From assembly GCA_028281885.1 (NCBI GenBank), contig JANQJA010000020.1:149577-213576 (forward strand): 64,000 nucleotides of DNA, in the 5' to 3' direction. The notes below the pieces were generated by a model. The model was not told where the DNA came from. It did no database searches and saw nothing but the letters and a program-made list of their open reading frames with translations. Shown piece by piece: positions 33,488 to 42,553 of this stretch (its first letter is position 1; each line of letters starts with the position of its first letter). The position numbers and the translations under genes were made by a program. The stretch is from Pseudomonadales bacterium (GTDB taxonomy: Bacteria > Pseudomonadota > Gammaproteobacteria > Pseudomonadales > Azotimanducaceae).

Positions 33488-33730
33488 CGCGGATATTGCA
33501 CCAAATCATGTGTACTGGTCGTCTGGGTCAGGCAATTCAGGGGGGAGGTACATGAATGCTGGGAAATTACACTTTGTCAGCCACCAGCATTGACCTGAAT
33601 CTCGCTCGTTCTTTTTCCCCCTGAGCTGCCGTGCATGCTGCGCCGTGTTCTCGACACGGCTGCGCTCACGAGCCAGCTCAGGAGAAAAAAGTCCCTCGCG
33701 ATTTTTCAGGCATTTGGTGCAATATCCGCG
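33488..33730. mobile_element. MITE-like element with 19-bp perfect inverted ends and CTAG duplication
   Basis: A 243-bp non-coding element begins CGCGGATATTGCACCAAAT and ends with the exact reverse complement (19 bp, perfect; 33488-33506 and 33712-33730). It is flanked by CTAG on both sides (33484-33487 and 33731-33734), which looks like a 4-bp target duplication. Inside are two further hairpins: aatgctgg/ccagcatt at 33555-33591, and ctgagctg/cagctcag at 33621-33681 around an inner ccgtgt/acacgg stem, with T and A runs beside the stem. No transposase is encoded. Family assignment is open; the YTAR-like target would fit an IS5-type parent. Confidence 0.75.
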
Positions 33731-36616
33731 CTAGGCGGCAGTTTTCTGCTGCTTTCTGACGGGTCTGCTGGTCCTTCTCGTCTTCGTTGCCGGTAACAGG
33801 GGTTTCAAATAACGCCCCGTTTCTGACCGCTTTGTCATGGCCACTTGCTCCGGGGTTCCGGTGGCAATCAGTTTGCCACCCGCGGGACCGCCGTCCGGGC
33901 CGATATCGATAATCCAGTCCGCGGTCTTGATGACGTCAAGGTTATGCTCGATCACGGTGACCGTATTACCCGCATCGACCAGCCGGTTCAGGACTTCCAG
34001 CAGTTTGCGAACGTCGTCAAAGTGCAGACCGGTGGTGGGTTCATCGAGAATGTAGAACGTCTTGCCCGTGGCCAGCTTGGAGAGTTCCCTGGCGAGCTTG
34101 ATGCGCTGGGCTTCGCCGCCCGACAGGGTGTTCGACGGTTGTCCCAGGTGCAGGTAGTCGAGGCCCACGTCCACCAGCAACTGCAGTTTGTTCATGATCT
34201 TGGGATGTTCGGAGAAATGCTCGGTGGCCTCGGCAATGGTCATATCGAGCACATCGGCAATGGACTTGCCGTTGTACTTCACTTCCAGCGTGGCTTCGTT
34301 AAAGCGCTGACCCTCGCACTCCTCGCAGGTCACAAACACATCGGACAGGAAGTGCATCTCGATCTTGCGGACACCGTCTCCCTGGCAGGCTTCACAGCGA
34401 CCACCTTTTACGTTGAACGAGAATCGTCCCGGCTTGTAGCCGCGCATGCGCGAGCCCGGTAACAGGGAGAAGAAGGTGCGAATTTCGTCGAATACCTTGA
34501 TATAGGTCGCCGGATTACTGCGCGGCGTGCGGCCTATCGGTCGCTGGTCGATCGCCACCACCTTGTCGAGCTGATCGAGTCCGGTGACGCGGCGATGGGT
34601 GCCAATCCGCTGGGTGGAATGATGGAAGGTACGGGCGAGCGCGGGGTAAAGAATGTCGTTGACCAGGGTGGACTTGCCCGCACCGGAGACGCCGGTGACC
34701 GCCGTCATCACGCCGAGCGGAAAATCCACATCGATATCTTTCAGATTGTTGGCGCTGGCGCCCTCGACGGTAATCTTGCCGATCGGTTCCCGTCGCTCGT
34801 CCCGGATGGCAATGCCCGTGCGGCCCGCGAGGTAGGCTCCGGTAATGGATTGCTTTGACCGCTCGATACTCTTCGGCGTACCCGCATGAACAATGGCGCC
34901 GCCCCGGACGCCAGCACCCGGGCCGAAGTCAATCACATGGTCGGCGGTGCGAATGGTTTCCTCGTCATGTTCCACAACGACGACCGTATTGCCGATGTCG
35001 CGCATGCGGCACAGGGTATTCAGCAGTTTCTCATTGTCACGCTGGTGCAGGCCGATGCTGGGTTCATCGAGGATATAGATCACACCCGAGAGTTCGGAGC
35101 CCACCTGGCTGGCAAGGCGAATACGCTGTGATTCCCCGCCGGACAGGGTCGGCCCCAGCCGGTCGAGGGACAGATAGGACAGTCCGACCGACACGAGGAA
35201 TCCCAGCCGGTTACAGATTTCTTTCAAGACCTCGGTGGCGATTTCTCCGGCGGCGCCGGGCAGCTCCAGGGTGCGGAAAAAATCGTAGCTTTCCTCGATG
35301 GTCCAGGCAGATACCTCCACCATGGTTTTGCCGCCGACCCGTACCGCGGCCGACTCCGCGCGCAGCCGGGTGCCATCGCAGACATCGCACCGGGTATTGG
35401 CCAGGAACTGCGAATACCAGCGTTTCATGCCCTCGGAGCGGGTATTGCGGAAGCGCCGCAGCAGCCGGTTCAGTACCCCTTCATAGCGGGAATTGCTGGT
35501 GCCGTGTTTGCCCCAGTCAATCTGGTAGCGTTTCTCTCCGGTGCCGTAGAGCACCTGCTTACGCTGTGCCGCGGTCAGCCTGTTCCAGGGTTTGGTCATG
35601 GGAATTCGCATCTTGCGGAACACCTGGCGGTGGAAGATGGCGCCCATGGAACTGCGTTCGTCGTCCACGCGGCCGATGGATTTGATGGCGCCGTCGCGAA
35701 TCGACAGATCACCGTCGGGGATGACCAGATCCGGATCAAACGAAACCTGGGTGCCGAGTCCGTTGCACTCATGGCACATGCCCTGGGGACTGTTGAACGA
35801 GAAGGCCTGGGGTGTCAGTGCCGGAAAGGACACACCGCATTCATTGCAGGACAGGCTTTCCGAGAAGATGCGGTCGGGCCCGCCCTCGGTGGCGGCGATC
35901 AGTGCACCATCACCCAGCTTCAATGCCTGCTCCACCGATTCGTTGAGGCGTTCGGCGACATCGCCCCGAATGGCGAGTCGGTCGACGACCGCCTCGACGG
36001 TGTGCTTCCTGCGCTTGTCGAGCGCTTCAATCTCGTCGGCCCGAACAATGTCACCATCCACGCGCAGTCTGACGAACCCTTGCATGCGCGCATCTTCCAG
36101 CATGTCGCGATGCTCACCCTTGCGATTGACCAGCAGAGGAACGAGCAGGTAGAGGCGCGTACCCTCCGGCAGCGACATCAGTTCTTTTGTGATGTTCTGG
36201 GGCGTCTGGCTCTGCACTGGCCGGCCGCACAGGTGACAGTGCTGAATGCCGACCCGGGCATACAGCACCCGCAGGTAGTCGGCGATCTCGGTGATGGTGG
36301 CAACGGTGGAGCGGGGATTGCGGCTGGTGGTTTTCTGCTCGATGGAAATCGTCGGTGACAGCCCGCGAATGGTGTCGTACTTCGGTTTTTCCATCTGGCC
36401 CAGAAACTGGCGGGCGTAGGCAGACAGTGACTCAACATAGCGCCGCTGGCCCTCGGCATAGAGCGTGTCAAACGCCAGCGAAGACTTGCCGGAACCGGAT
36501 ACGCCGGTCAGTACTACCAGTTTTCGTTTTGGAATCTTGACCTCGACGTTCTTCAGGTTGTGCTCACGGGCACCGCGGATCAGGATGTGGTCGAGTTCGT
36601 CTGAAGCTGTTTTCAT
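33731..36616 (-). CDS. uvrA: Excinuclease ABC subunit UvrA
   Basis: A 961-residue protein of normal length. Two ABC ATPase halves are seen: the first Walker A GVSGSGKSSLAFDT near residue 37, the second GVSGAGKSTLVND near 650. ABC signatures TLSGGESQRIRLASQ and TLSGGEAQRIKLARE and Walker B VIYILDEPSIGLHQRDNE / FYILDEPTTGLHFDD are also present. Zinc-finger pairs (CNECGVSF, CHECNGLG; CEACQGDG, CEECEGQRF) are present. UvrA finds damaged DNA and loads UvrB in nucleotide excision repair. A LexA box lies in its promoter. Its stop TAG is in the CTAG at the edge of the MITE-like element. Confidence 0.98.
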   Translation of the reverse strand: MKTASDELDHILIRGAREHNLKNVEVKIPKRKLVVLTGVSGSGKSSLAFDTLYAEGQRRYVESLSAYARQFLGQMEKPKYDTIRGLSPTISIEQKTTSRNPRSTVATITEIADYLRVLYARVGIQHCHLCGRPVQSQTPQNITKELMSLPEGTRLYLLVPLLVNRKGEHRDMLEDARMQGFVRLRVDGDIVRADEIEALDKRRKHTVEAVVDRLAIRGDVAERLNESVEQALKLGDGALIAATEGGPDRIFSESLSCNECGVSFPALTPQAFSFNSPQGMCHECNGLGTQVSFDPDLVIPDGDLSIRDGAIKSIGRVDDERSSMGAIFHRQVFRKMRIPMTKPWNRLTAAQRKQVLYGTGEKRYQIDWGKHGTSNSRYEGVLNRLLRRFRNTRSEGMKRWYSQFLANTRCDVCDGTRLRAESAAVRVGGKTMVEVSAWTIEESYDFFRTLELPGAAGEIATEVLKEICNRLGFLVSVGLSYLSLDRLGPTLSGGESQRIRLASQVGSELSGVIYILDEPSIGLHQRDNEKLLNTLCRMRDIGNTVVVVEHDEETIRTADHVIDFGPGAGVRGGAIVHAGTPKSIERSKQSITGAYLAGRTGIAIRDERREPIGKITVEGASANNLKDIDVDFPLGVMTAVTGVSGAGKSTLVNDILYPALARTFHHSTQRIGTHRRVTGLDQLDKVVAIDQRPIGRTPRSNPATYIKVFDEIRTFFSLLPGSRMRGYKPGRFSFNVKGGRCEACQGDGVRKIEMHFLSDVFVTCEECEGQRFNEATLEVKYNGKSIADVLDMTIAEATEHFSEHPKIMNKLQLLVDVGLDYLHLGQPSNTLSGGEAQRIKLARELSKLATGKTFYILDEPTTGLHFDDVRKLLEVLNRLVDAGNTVTVIEHNLDVIKTADWIIDIGPDGGPAGGKLIATGTPEQVAMTKRSETGRYLKPLLPATKTRRTSRPVRKQQKTAA

Positions 36617-36673
36617 TACATCTGAATAGGGTCAACGTTAACTGGACGACCATCGGCGGCCGACAACAAAAAA

Positions 36674-36689
36674 CTGTATATTTATACAG
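36674..36689 (-). promoter_or_regulatory. LexA (SOS) box of uvrA
   Basis: CTGTATATTTATACAG is a near-perfect palindrome and fits the gammaproteobacterial LexA consensus CTGT-N8-ACAG. It lies about 57 bp upstream of the uvrA ATG and covers the -10 hexamer, so LexA would block polymerase directly. It faces a divergent CinA-type gene 105 bp away, which might also be affected. Confidence 0.92.
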
Positions 36690-36709
36690 TATGATGGATT
36701 GGCATTCAA
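36681..36709 (-). promoter_or_regulatory. uvrA sigma-70 promoter
   Basis: On the minus strand TTGAAT (36704-36709) and TATAAA (36681-36686) are spaced by exactly 17 bp. The -10 is inside the LexA box, which supports SOS-controlled transcription of uvrA. Confidence 0.75.
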
Positions 36710-36794
36710 ATCATTTGTCAGTGAGGCCTGATCGGCGGCGCGCGGTGGCGCGCATTTCAAGTATCATGGGTCGACACCGGTATAGAGGGTACCC

Positions 36795-37562
36795 ATGGCT
36801 GCCAAAGAAGTCACCGCCTGCATGATCGTGATCGGCAATGAGATCCTGTCAGGTCGCACGCAGGATGTGAACCTGCAGCACCTCGCTATCGAATTGAACG
36901 AGCTGGGCGTCCGCATGAAAGAGGCGCGGGTCATCCCGGATATCGAAGACGTCATCGTCGATACGGTGAACGAGTGCCGGGTCAAATTCGATCACGTGTT
37001 TACCACCGGCGGTATCGGCCCCACCCATGATGACATCACGGCCGAGTCCATTGCCCGCGCCTTCGGCGTCGAGATCGAGTACCACCCGGAAATTTCCGAG
37101 CGCATCCAGCGCCGTGAGGCGCCGCCCGAGGTGATGGCGGCGCGCATGCTGATGGCGCGGGTCCCGAAGGGTGCCGTGTTGATTGATAATCCCACGGGCG
37201 GTCCCCAGGGTTTTCAGATCGACAACGTGTTTGTGATGGCGGGAGTGCCTGCCGTCATGCAGGCGATGGTCAGCTCCTTCAGCAAGGAGCGGCTGGGCGG
37301 TGGCCACCCGATTCGCTCCCGTTCCATCGGCGCGCTGCTCGGCGAGAGCACGGTCGCCAATGCACTGAAAGAAATCCAGGATCGTTACCCCGACATTGAT
37401 CTTGGCAGTTACCCGTTCTTTCGCCCGGATGGGTTTGGTACCAACCTGGTCATGCGCGGCACCGACACGCGGCTGCTTGACCAGATGAAAGAAGAAGTGC
37501 GCCAGATGATCATCGATTTCGGCGCGGATCCCATCGAGGAGGGCGATCCACGAGGGCAGTAG
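36795..37562 (+). CDS. CinA/MoaB-type molybdopterin-binding domain protein
   Basis: A 255-residue protein with AGAGGG upstream of its ATG. ACMIVIGNEILSGRTQDVN, FDHVFTTGGIGPTHDD, FGVEIEYHPE and NVFVMAGVPAVMQAMV are the conserved blocks of the CinA N-terminal / MoaB-Mog fold. The C-terminal nicotinamide-nucleotide amidase domain of full-length CinA is missing, so this is the short form found in many proteobacteria, of uncertain role (FAD or nucleotide pyrophosphatase activity is known for related COG1058 proteins). It is divergent from uvrA. Confidence 0.88.
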   Translation: MAAKEVTACMIVIGNEILSGRTQDVNLQHLAIELNELGVRMKEARVIPDIEDVIVDTVNECRVKFDHVFTTGGIGPTHDDITAESIARAFGVEIEYHPEISERIQRREAPPEVMAARMLMARVPKGAVLIDNPTGGPQGFQIDNVFVMAGVPAVMQAMVSSFSKERLGGGHPIRSRSIGALLGESTVANALKEIQDRYPDIDLGSYPFFRPDGFGTNLVMRGTDTRLLDQMKEEVRQMIIDFGADPIEEGDPRGQ

Positions 37563-37566
37563 TCCT

Positions 37567-40125
37567 TCAGGACTCGATCCCGGCGAACAGTTGCCGCAGG
37601 TTTTCCAGTACGGCCAATAGATCTACGTCTTCATCGATCACGACCAGCGCGGGATCGCTCTTCATGCGCCTCAGGCGGGTAACGGCATTTTTGATCGTGT
37701 AACTGTCCGGGCGAAGCTTCGGTGTGACCTCGCGCCAGCGAATCGGCATGGAAACGGGCGCCCCGGGTTTCGGGCGCAGGCAGTAGGGTGCCGCGATCAG
37801 CTTGCCCGCGCCGTTCTGCAGGTAGTCGATATAGACCTTGCCTTCACGTCGCTCCGGATTACGCACCAGCGTTGCAATGTCAGGTAGCTGATGGACGATG
37901 ATTCGACCCAGCAGCTCGCCCAGGACGCGGGACTGTTCGAAGGTAAACTGCCGATGCAGCGGCAGCAGAATATGCAGGCCGGTGGAGCCGCTGGTCTTGA
38001 CGAAGTTTGGCAGTCCGATCTGCTCACACAAACGGTGAATCGCCTTCGCCACGGTAATGACATCGGTAAAGGGCGCTTCCTTTGGATCCAGGTCCAGGAC
38101 GCACCAGTCCGGTTGGGTGAGCGATGTGATGCGCGAGTGGTAGATATGCAGGGGGATGCTCGCCATGTTGGCGACATAGACCAGCGCCTCTTCGCAGTCG
38201 AGAATGAAGTAGCCAATGTCCCGCTCGGTGGATTCACTCCAGAGTTTCTCGACCCTGAGCCACTCGGGTACGAAGTCCGGGGCATCCTTCTGGTAGAACG
38301 ACTTGCCGTCGATGCCGTCCGGAAAACGTGTCATGACCAGCGGTCTGTCCTTCAGCCAGGGCAGCAGCCAGGGACTCACGGCGTGGTAGTACGCGATCAT
38401 ATCACCTTTGGTTACGCCGATATCCGGCCAGAACACCTTGTCGAGGTTGGTGAGATGTACGTGGCGTTCCACTGCCGCCGGCACCACTGTTGTTTCCGGC
38501 AGCGCTGTTGTGGCTGCCTCGCGGGTACATTCCTCAGGTGACTTGTCGTCGCGCAGGCGCAGGAACACGGAGTGGCGCAGTAGTCCCGCTAGTGTGATGT
38601 CCTTGAAGCGCGCTTCACAGACCAGCTTCGGTGTCACCCAGAGGTAATCTCCGACATCGGGCGAATTCGAAGGTGCTTCGGTTTGCTCCAGAGAGTCAAG
38701 CGCCGCTTTAATATCGTTAGATTCGGAGGGCTTCAGTCCCGAACCCACGTTGCCGCTGTAGATCAGGCTGCCGTCGATGTATTGACCCACGGCAAGCGAG
38801 TGAAACGTGTCGGTCCCGGTGCGCCGGTAACCCATGATGACAAAATCATCGGCGCGGTCGATACGCATCTTGATCCATTGGTCCGAGCGCCCGGGGCGGT
38901 ATTTGGAACTCGCCTGTTTCCCGATGATCCCTTCCAGGCCGAGGCTCTCGGCGGCGGCATACATGGCGCGGCCTTCGCGCTCGATATGATCGGAACGCCT
39001 GATCACGCCGGCTTCCGGCAGCAACCGGGCCAGTTGCTGTTTGCGTTTGATCAGCGGCAGGTCGCGCAGGTCATATTCCTCAAACGCCAGCAGGTCGAAT
39101 GCATAGAGGGTTGCGGGGAACTCGATGGCCGCACGAGCGATGGCACCCGGCTGGTTCAGACGACCGCGTTTCTGCATGATGGCGAAGCTGGGCAGGCCCT
39201 CGGCATCGTGGCACACCGCCTCACTGTCGATGATGAAATGTTCAAACGGCAGCCTTGAAATCGCCTGGACGATTTCCGGGAAGGTGTCAGAGAGGTCATT
39301 GCCGTTGCGGGAGAGGAGGGTGACCTTGTCGCCATCGCGCACGCACAGCAGTCGGTAGCCGTCATACTTGATTTCAAACAGCCAGTCCTTGCGATCAAAC
39401 GGGTTACCTGCCGTCGCGAGCATCGGCTTTCTTTCTGATTCAGGTACCGATTGTTTCGGCACCTTGAGCGCTGCTAACGATCGGTTGAGGGTGCGAGCAG
39501 GATGCCGTCCTTTTTCCAGGTCATCGAGACTCAGGCCGCTGAAGACAGAACCCATGGGGTAATCGTCGGTGGAAAGGTCCTCGTCCGCATACGGGTCCGT
39601 TTCCTTGATCAGGAGCCAGTCCCTATCGCCGCTTCTCATGCGGACCAGTGTCCAGCGGCCGTGCAGCTTGCAGCCTTCCAGGTCAAACAGCAGCTTGCCC
39701 TTCTCCAGTCCGGCATGAATGTCGCCGACCGGATGCCAGAACCCCCGGTCCCAGACGATGGACCAGCCGGCACCGTAGTTGCCGTCGGGAATCCGGCCTT
39801 CAAAATCCCCATATTCAAGCGGGTGATCCTCCACCAGCGCGGCAAAACGCTTCTCTTTGACGTTTGGGGAAGGGCCCTTGGGAATCGCCCAGGAACGGAG
39901 TACGCCATCCATTTCGAGTCGCAGATCGTAATGGGTATTACGGGCAGCGTGATGGTGCACCACAAAACGCCGTGCGCCGTGGTCGGCCGCTGAATAACTG
40001 TCAGAGCGCCCATTGCCAAAGGGCTCGGGCGTGTTATCGCGGTGCCGCTTGTGGCGATACGTGCCGAGTGGTTCAGGGTGCCGGACAGGCATAGACTGGA
40101 CATTCCGCCGGATTAATCCGGTCAT
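37567..40125 (-). CDS. ligD: ATP-dependent DNA ligase D (three-domain)
   Basis: An 852-residue LigD with domains in the order 3'-phosphoesterase (about 25-200; RRFVVHHHAARNTHYDLRLE, EYGDFEGRIPDGNYG), ligase and polymerase. The ligase spans about 230-530 (EIKYDGYRLL with nucleotidylated Lys253, DSEAVCHDAEGLPSF). The primase-like polymerase spans about 555-840 (LTNLDKVFWPDIGVTKGD, WCVLDLDPKEAPF, KTSGSTGLHILLPL). LigD repairs double-strand breaks with Ku. The start at 40125 lacks a clear ribosome-binding site; an ATG at 40092 (MPVRHPEPL) also fits. No ku gene lies in this window. Confidence 0.96.
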   Translation of the reverse strand: MTGLIRRNVQSMPVRHPEPLGTYRHKRHRDNTPEPFGNGRSDSYSAADHGARRFVVHHHAARNTHYDLRLEMDGVLRSWAIPKGPSPNVKEKRFAALVEDHPLEYGDFEGRIPDGNYGAGWSIVWDRGFWHPVGDIHAGLEKGKLLFDLEGCKLHGRWTLVRMRSGDRDWLLIKETDPYADEDLSTDDYPMGSVFSGLSLDDLEKGRHPARTLNRSLAALKVPKQSVPESERKPMLATAGNPFDRKDWLFEIKYDGYRLLCVRDGDKVTLLSRNGNDLSDTFPEIVQAISRLPFEHFIIDSEAVCHDAEGLPSFAIMQKRGRLNQPGAIARAAIEFPATLYAFDLLAFEEYDLRDLPLIKRKQQLARLLPEAGVIRRSDHIEREGRAMYAAAESLGLEGIIGKQASSKYRPGRSDQWIKMRIDRADDFVIMGYRRTGTDTFHSLAVGQYIDGSLIYSGNVGSGLKPSESNDIKAALDSLEQTEAPSNSPDVGDYLWVTPKLVCEARFKDITLAGLLRHSVFLRLRDDKSPEECTREAATTALPETTVVPAAVERHVHLTNLDKVFWPDIGVTKGDMIAYYHAVSPWLLPWLKDRPLVMTRFPDGIDGKSFYQKDAPDFVPEWLRVEKLWSESTERDIGYFILDCEEALVYVANMASIPLHIYHSRITSLTQPDWCVLDLDPKEAPFTDVITVAKAIHRLCEQIGLPNFVKTSGSTGLHILLPLHRQFTFEQSRVLGELLGRIIVHQLPDIATLVRNPERREGKVYIDYLQNGAGKLIAAPYCLRPKPGAPVSMPIRWREVTPKLRPDSYTIKNAVTRLRRMKSDPALVVIDEDVDLLAVLENLRQLFAGIES

Positions 40126-40184
40126 ACTATGAACGAAACGACGGATTTGTTGAATTGGCGGTGGGTGATGGAAGGGAGAAAGGC

Positions 40185-41324
40185 ATGATGCGAAAGCTCG
40201 TCATGGCGCTGGGCATGCTCTGGCTCGCGGGTTGTGCGACGGTCGACTATCGCTACACGGAAGCCGAAACCGAGCAGCTGATGCGGGAGATTATCGGCGA
40301 TGTCACCCCGCCGAATCCGGAGACCTTGCCTACCCTGGCGTTACCCGATGAAGCGCGGCGGATACTCGACGAGAAAATCTCTGATCGCTGGCACGATGGC
40401 TACAGGCTGGACAAGCTGCGAGAGCTCCTGTTCGACGAAGACCAGATGGATATTTCCTACAATGCCACCCAGACACTGACAGCCAGCGAAGTCTGGGAGC
40501 GCGGTTCCGGAAACTGTCTCGGCATGACCAATCTGTTTGTGGCGGCGGCGCGTCATATTGGCATCAATGCCGGTTACCGGACCGTGGATGTCGAGCCAAC
40601 CTGGGATCATTCGGGGGCCACCATGGTGCGTTATGAACACATCCTGGCAACCGGTCGTCTTCGCAGTGGCAATGAGTACGTCATGGATTTCCTGCCTGAA
40701 TTCGTGCTTGGTGAACGTGATTCAAAGGCGGTCAGCGACCTCCATGCCTACAAGCTGTATCGGAGTAATCTCGGTGCAGAAATGCTGCTCGAGGGGGATG
40801 CGGATCTGGCGGTTGAGCACCTGCGGATGGCACTCGCCATTGATGATGGTTTCGCGGATGGCTGGAACAACATGGGTGCCGCGCTGCGCCGGCAGGGCCG
40901 TGCTGATCTGGCCGAGTTCGCATTTCAGCGTTCGCTATACCTGAACGGCAACCTGTCTGCACTCAGTAACCTCGTACAGCTATACGAGAATGAAGGGCGC
41001 GGCAAGGAAGCGGAGAAATTCAGAAAGCGCGTACTGCGGTACCGCGCGCGCAACCCCTACTTTAACTTTCACATTGCCAGGTTGTTCTACCAGATGGGTC
41101 AGTTGCGCAATACCGTCTTTTTCCTTGAGGAATCGATCCGGTTGAAGCGTGATGAGCCGAAGTTCTACGCGGCGATGTCCGAGGTCTACGCGGCGCTGGG
41201 GGATGAGGCAGGTTCGGTGCGGTATGCGGCGCTGGCCACCAAGTACGAACAGGAATTGCGCGATCGTGGCCCGCCGCGGGAACGAAATCATCATTTCTTT
41301 ATCCAGACGCTGAGCGTCAACTAG
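40185..41324 (+). CDS. Lipoprotein with transglutaminase-like and TPR regions
   Basis: The tandem ATGs at 40185 and 40188 follow GGAAGGGAGAAAGG; the longer frame from a TTG is unlikely. The 380-residue product has a lipobox (MLWLAGC). A transglutaminase/cysteine-protease-like domain at about 95-195 has the nucleophile in GSGNCLGMTNLFVAAARH and His in RYEHILATG. TPR repeats follow (about 215-360; AVEHLRMALAIDDGFADGWN). Such proteins are periplasmic and are thought to bind or cut envelope proteins or peptides; activity is unproven. It is divergent from ligD with 59 bp between. Confidence 0.82.
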   Translation: MMRKLVMALGMLWLAGCATVDYRYTEAETEQLMREIIGDVTPPNPETLPTLALPDEARRILDEKISDRWHDGYRLDKLRELLFDEDQMDISYNATQTLTASEVWERGSGNCLGMTNLFVAAARHIGINAGYRTVDVEPTWDHSGATMVRYEHILATGRLRSGNEYVMDFLPEFVLGERDSKAVSDLHAYKLYRSNLGAEMLLEGDADLAVEHLRMALAIDDGFADGWNNMGAALRRQGRADLAEFAFQRSLYLNGNLSALSNLVQLYENEGRGKEAEKFRKRVLRYRARNPYFNFHIARLFYQMGQLRNTVFFLEESIRLKRDEPKFYAAMSEVYAALGDEAGSVRYAALATKYEQELRDRGPPRERNHHFFIQTLSVN

Positions 41325-41365
41325 TCCTGCGCGCCTGTCAGTCCAGTTTGCTATTGTCTTAAGTC

Positions 41366-42481
41366 ATGTCATTGAGTGAATCCGAAACTGCCACCGAGCA
41401 GCAAACGCCGGTCCGTCGCCAGCGTGCCTGGTCGCTGTTCCTGCTGACGGCACTGGCGCTGCACATCCCGCTGTTCATTTATCCGATTTGCCGGCTGGGA
41501 GCATGGTTTGAGCTGCCCTGGTATCTCACCGCGATGATCCTGCTGCCGCTCGCGACCAGCCTGCTGGTTACGCGGCTTTACATGCGCGGCCGCCAGGACC
41601 GGTTTGCGCTCATGTATCGCAAAGCGGCCGATTACTGGCTCGGACTCAGCCCGATCCTGTTGATGACCCTGCTGGTGTTTGAGGTCGCTGTGTTGCTTGA
41701 TCTCATGACGGCGCCAAAGGCCGCGTCGCTGACGATTATGATTACTGCCATACTGGGTGCGTTCGGCGTCGTGATGGCGACATCACCGTTCGTGAAAACC
41801 GTGCGCCTGTCATCACCTAAACTGTCGAAGCCGCTGCGGTTCGTACAGATCACCGATGTCCACATTGGTTCGCGCAGCCAGCGTTTTCTGGAAGATGTGC
41901 TGTTTCGTGTGTCGGAGCTGGAGCCGGACTTCGTCTGTATCACTGGTGACTTTATCGATCAGGCTGGTGTCCCGGAGTCGACCCTGATTTCGCTGCGGGC
42001 ATTGACCTGTCCGGTGTATTACTCCACCGGTAACCATGAACGCTATGAAGATTTTGAGGACATCCTGATGCGACTCAGGAATCTCGGCGTTCATGTGCTG
42101 CGCGGTGAGCGTACTGCCTTCTCGGCCGCGGTGGATGTGATCGGGATCGATGACAAGGATGACGAAAACCAGGTGCGTCACGGCCTGGCCGGTATCAACA
42201 TCGACCCTGCCAAATACACCGTGTTACTGTATCACCGGCCCCGGGGCCTGGCGGCGGCGGCCGAAAAAGGGATCGACCTGATGTTGAGCGGTCACACGCA
42301 CAACGGCCAGATCTTCCCGTTCAATCTGGTTGTGAATCGTGTGTTTGAATTGAACGTGGGCCTGTTTCAGGAGGGTGCGACGCACCTTTACGTGTCCCAG
42401 GGCACCGGCACCTGGGGCCCGGTACTGCGACTGGGTACCCGATCGGAGATTACGGAATTCGTGATTCAGCCAACCGCCTAG
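41366..42481 (+). CDS. Membrane-bound metallophosphoesterase (YaeI-like)
   Basis: A 371-residue protein with four N-terminal membrane helices (about 25-45, 52-72, 92-115, 120-140) and a calcineurin-type phosphoesterase domain from about 150. Metal-site motifs are in order: ITDVHIGS, CITGDFID, STGNHERY, LLYHRPRG and LMLSGHTHNGQIFPFN. The layout matches YaeI/YkuE-type enzymes, which act on lipid phosphates. It follows the TPR lipoprotein after 41 bp. Confidence 0.9.
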   Translation: MSLSESETATEQQTPVRRQRAWSLFLLTALALHIPLFIYPICRLGAWFELPWYLTAMILLPLATSLLVTRLYMRGRQDRFALMYRKAADYWLGLSPILLMTLLVFEVAVLLDLMTAPKAASLTIMITAILGAFGVVMATSPFVKTVRLSSPKLSKPLRFVQITDVHIGSRSQRFLEDVLFRVSELEPDFVCITGDFIDQAGVPESTLISLRALTCPVYYSTGNHERYEDFEDILMRLRNLGVHVLRGERTAFSAAVDVIGIDDKDDENQVRHGLAGINIDPAKYTVLLYHRPRGLAAAAEKGIDLMLSGHTHNGQIFPFNLVVNRVFELNVGLFQEGATHLYVSQGTGTWGPVLRLGTRSEITEFVIQPTA

Positions 42482-42553
42482 CTGGCCGTTGTCGACATAA
42501 GCCGCGAGATAGTGCGCCGAGACAAATCACTGACATTAAGAGTGGAGTCAATC

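Noticed and set aside
34855..36358. Long plus-strand frames inside uvrA
   Set aside because: Antisense to an intact 961-codon uvrA; products are Arg/Gly/His-rich with no fold pattern.
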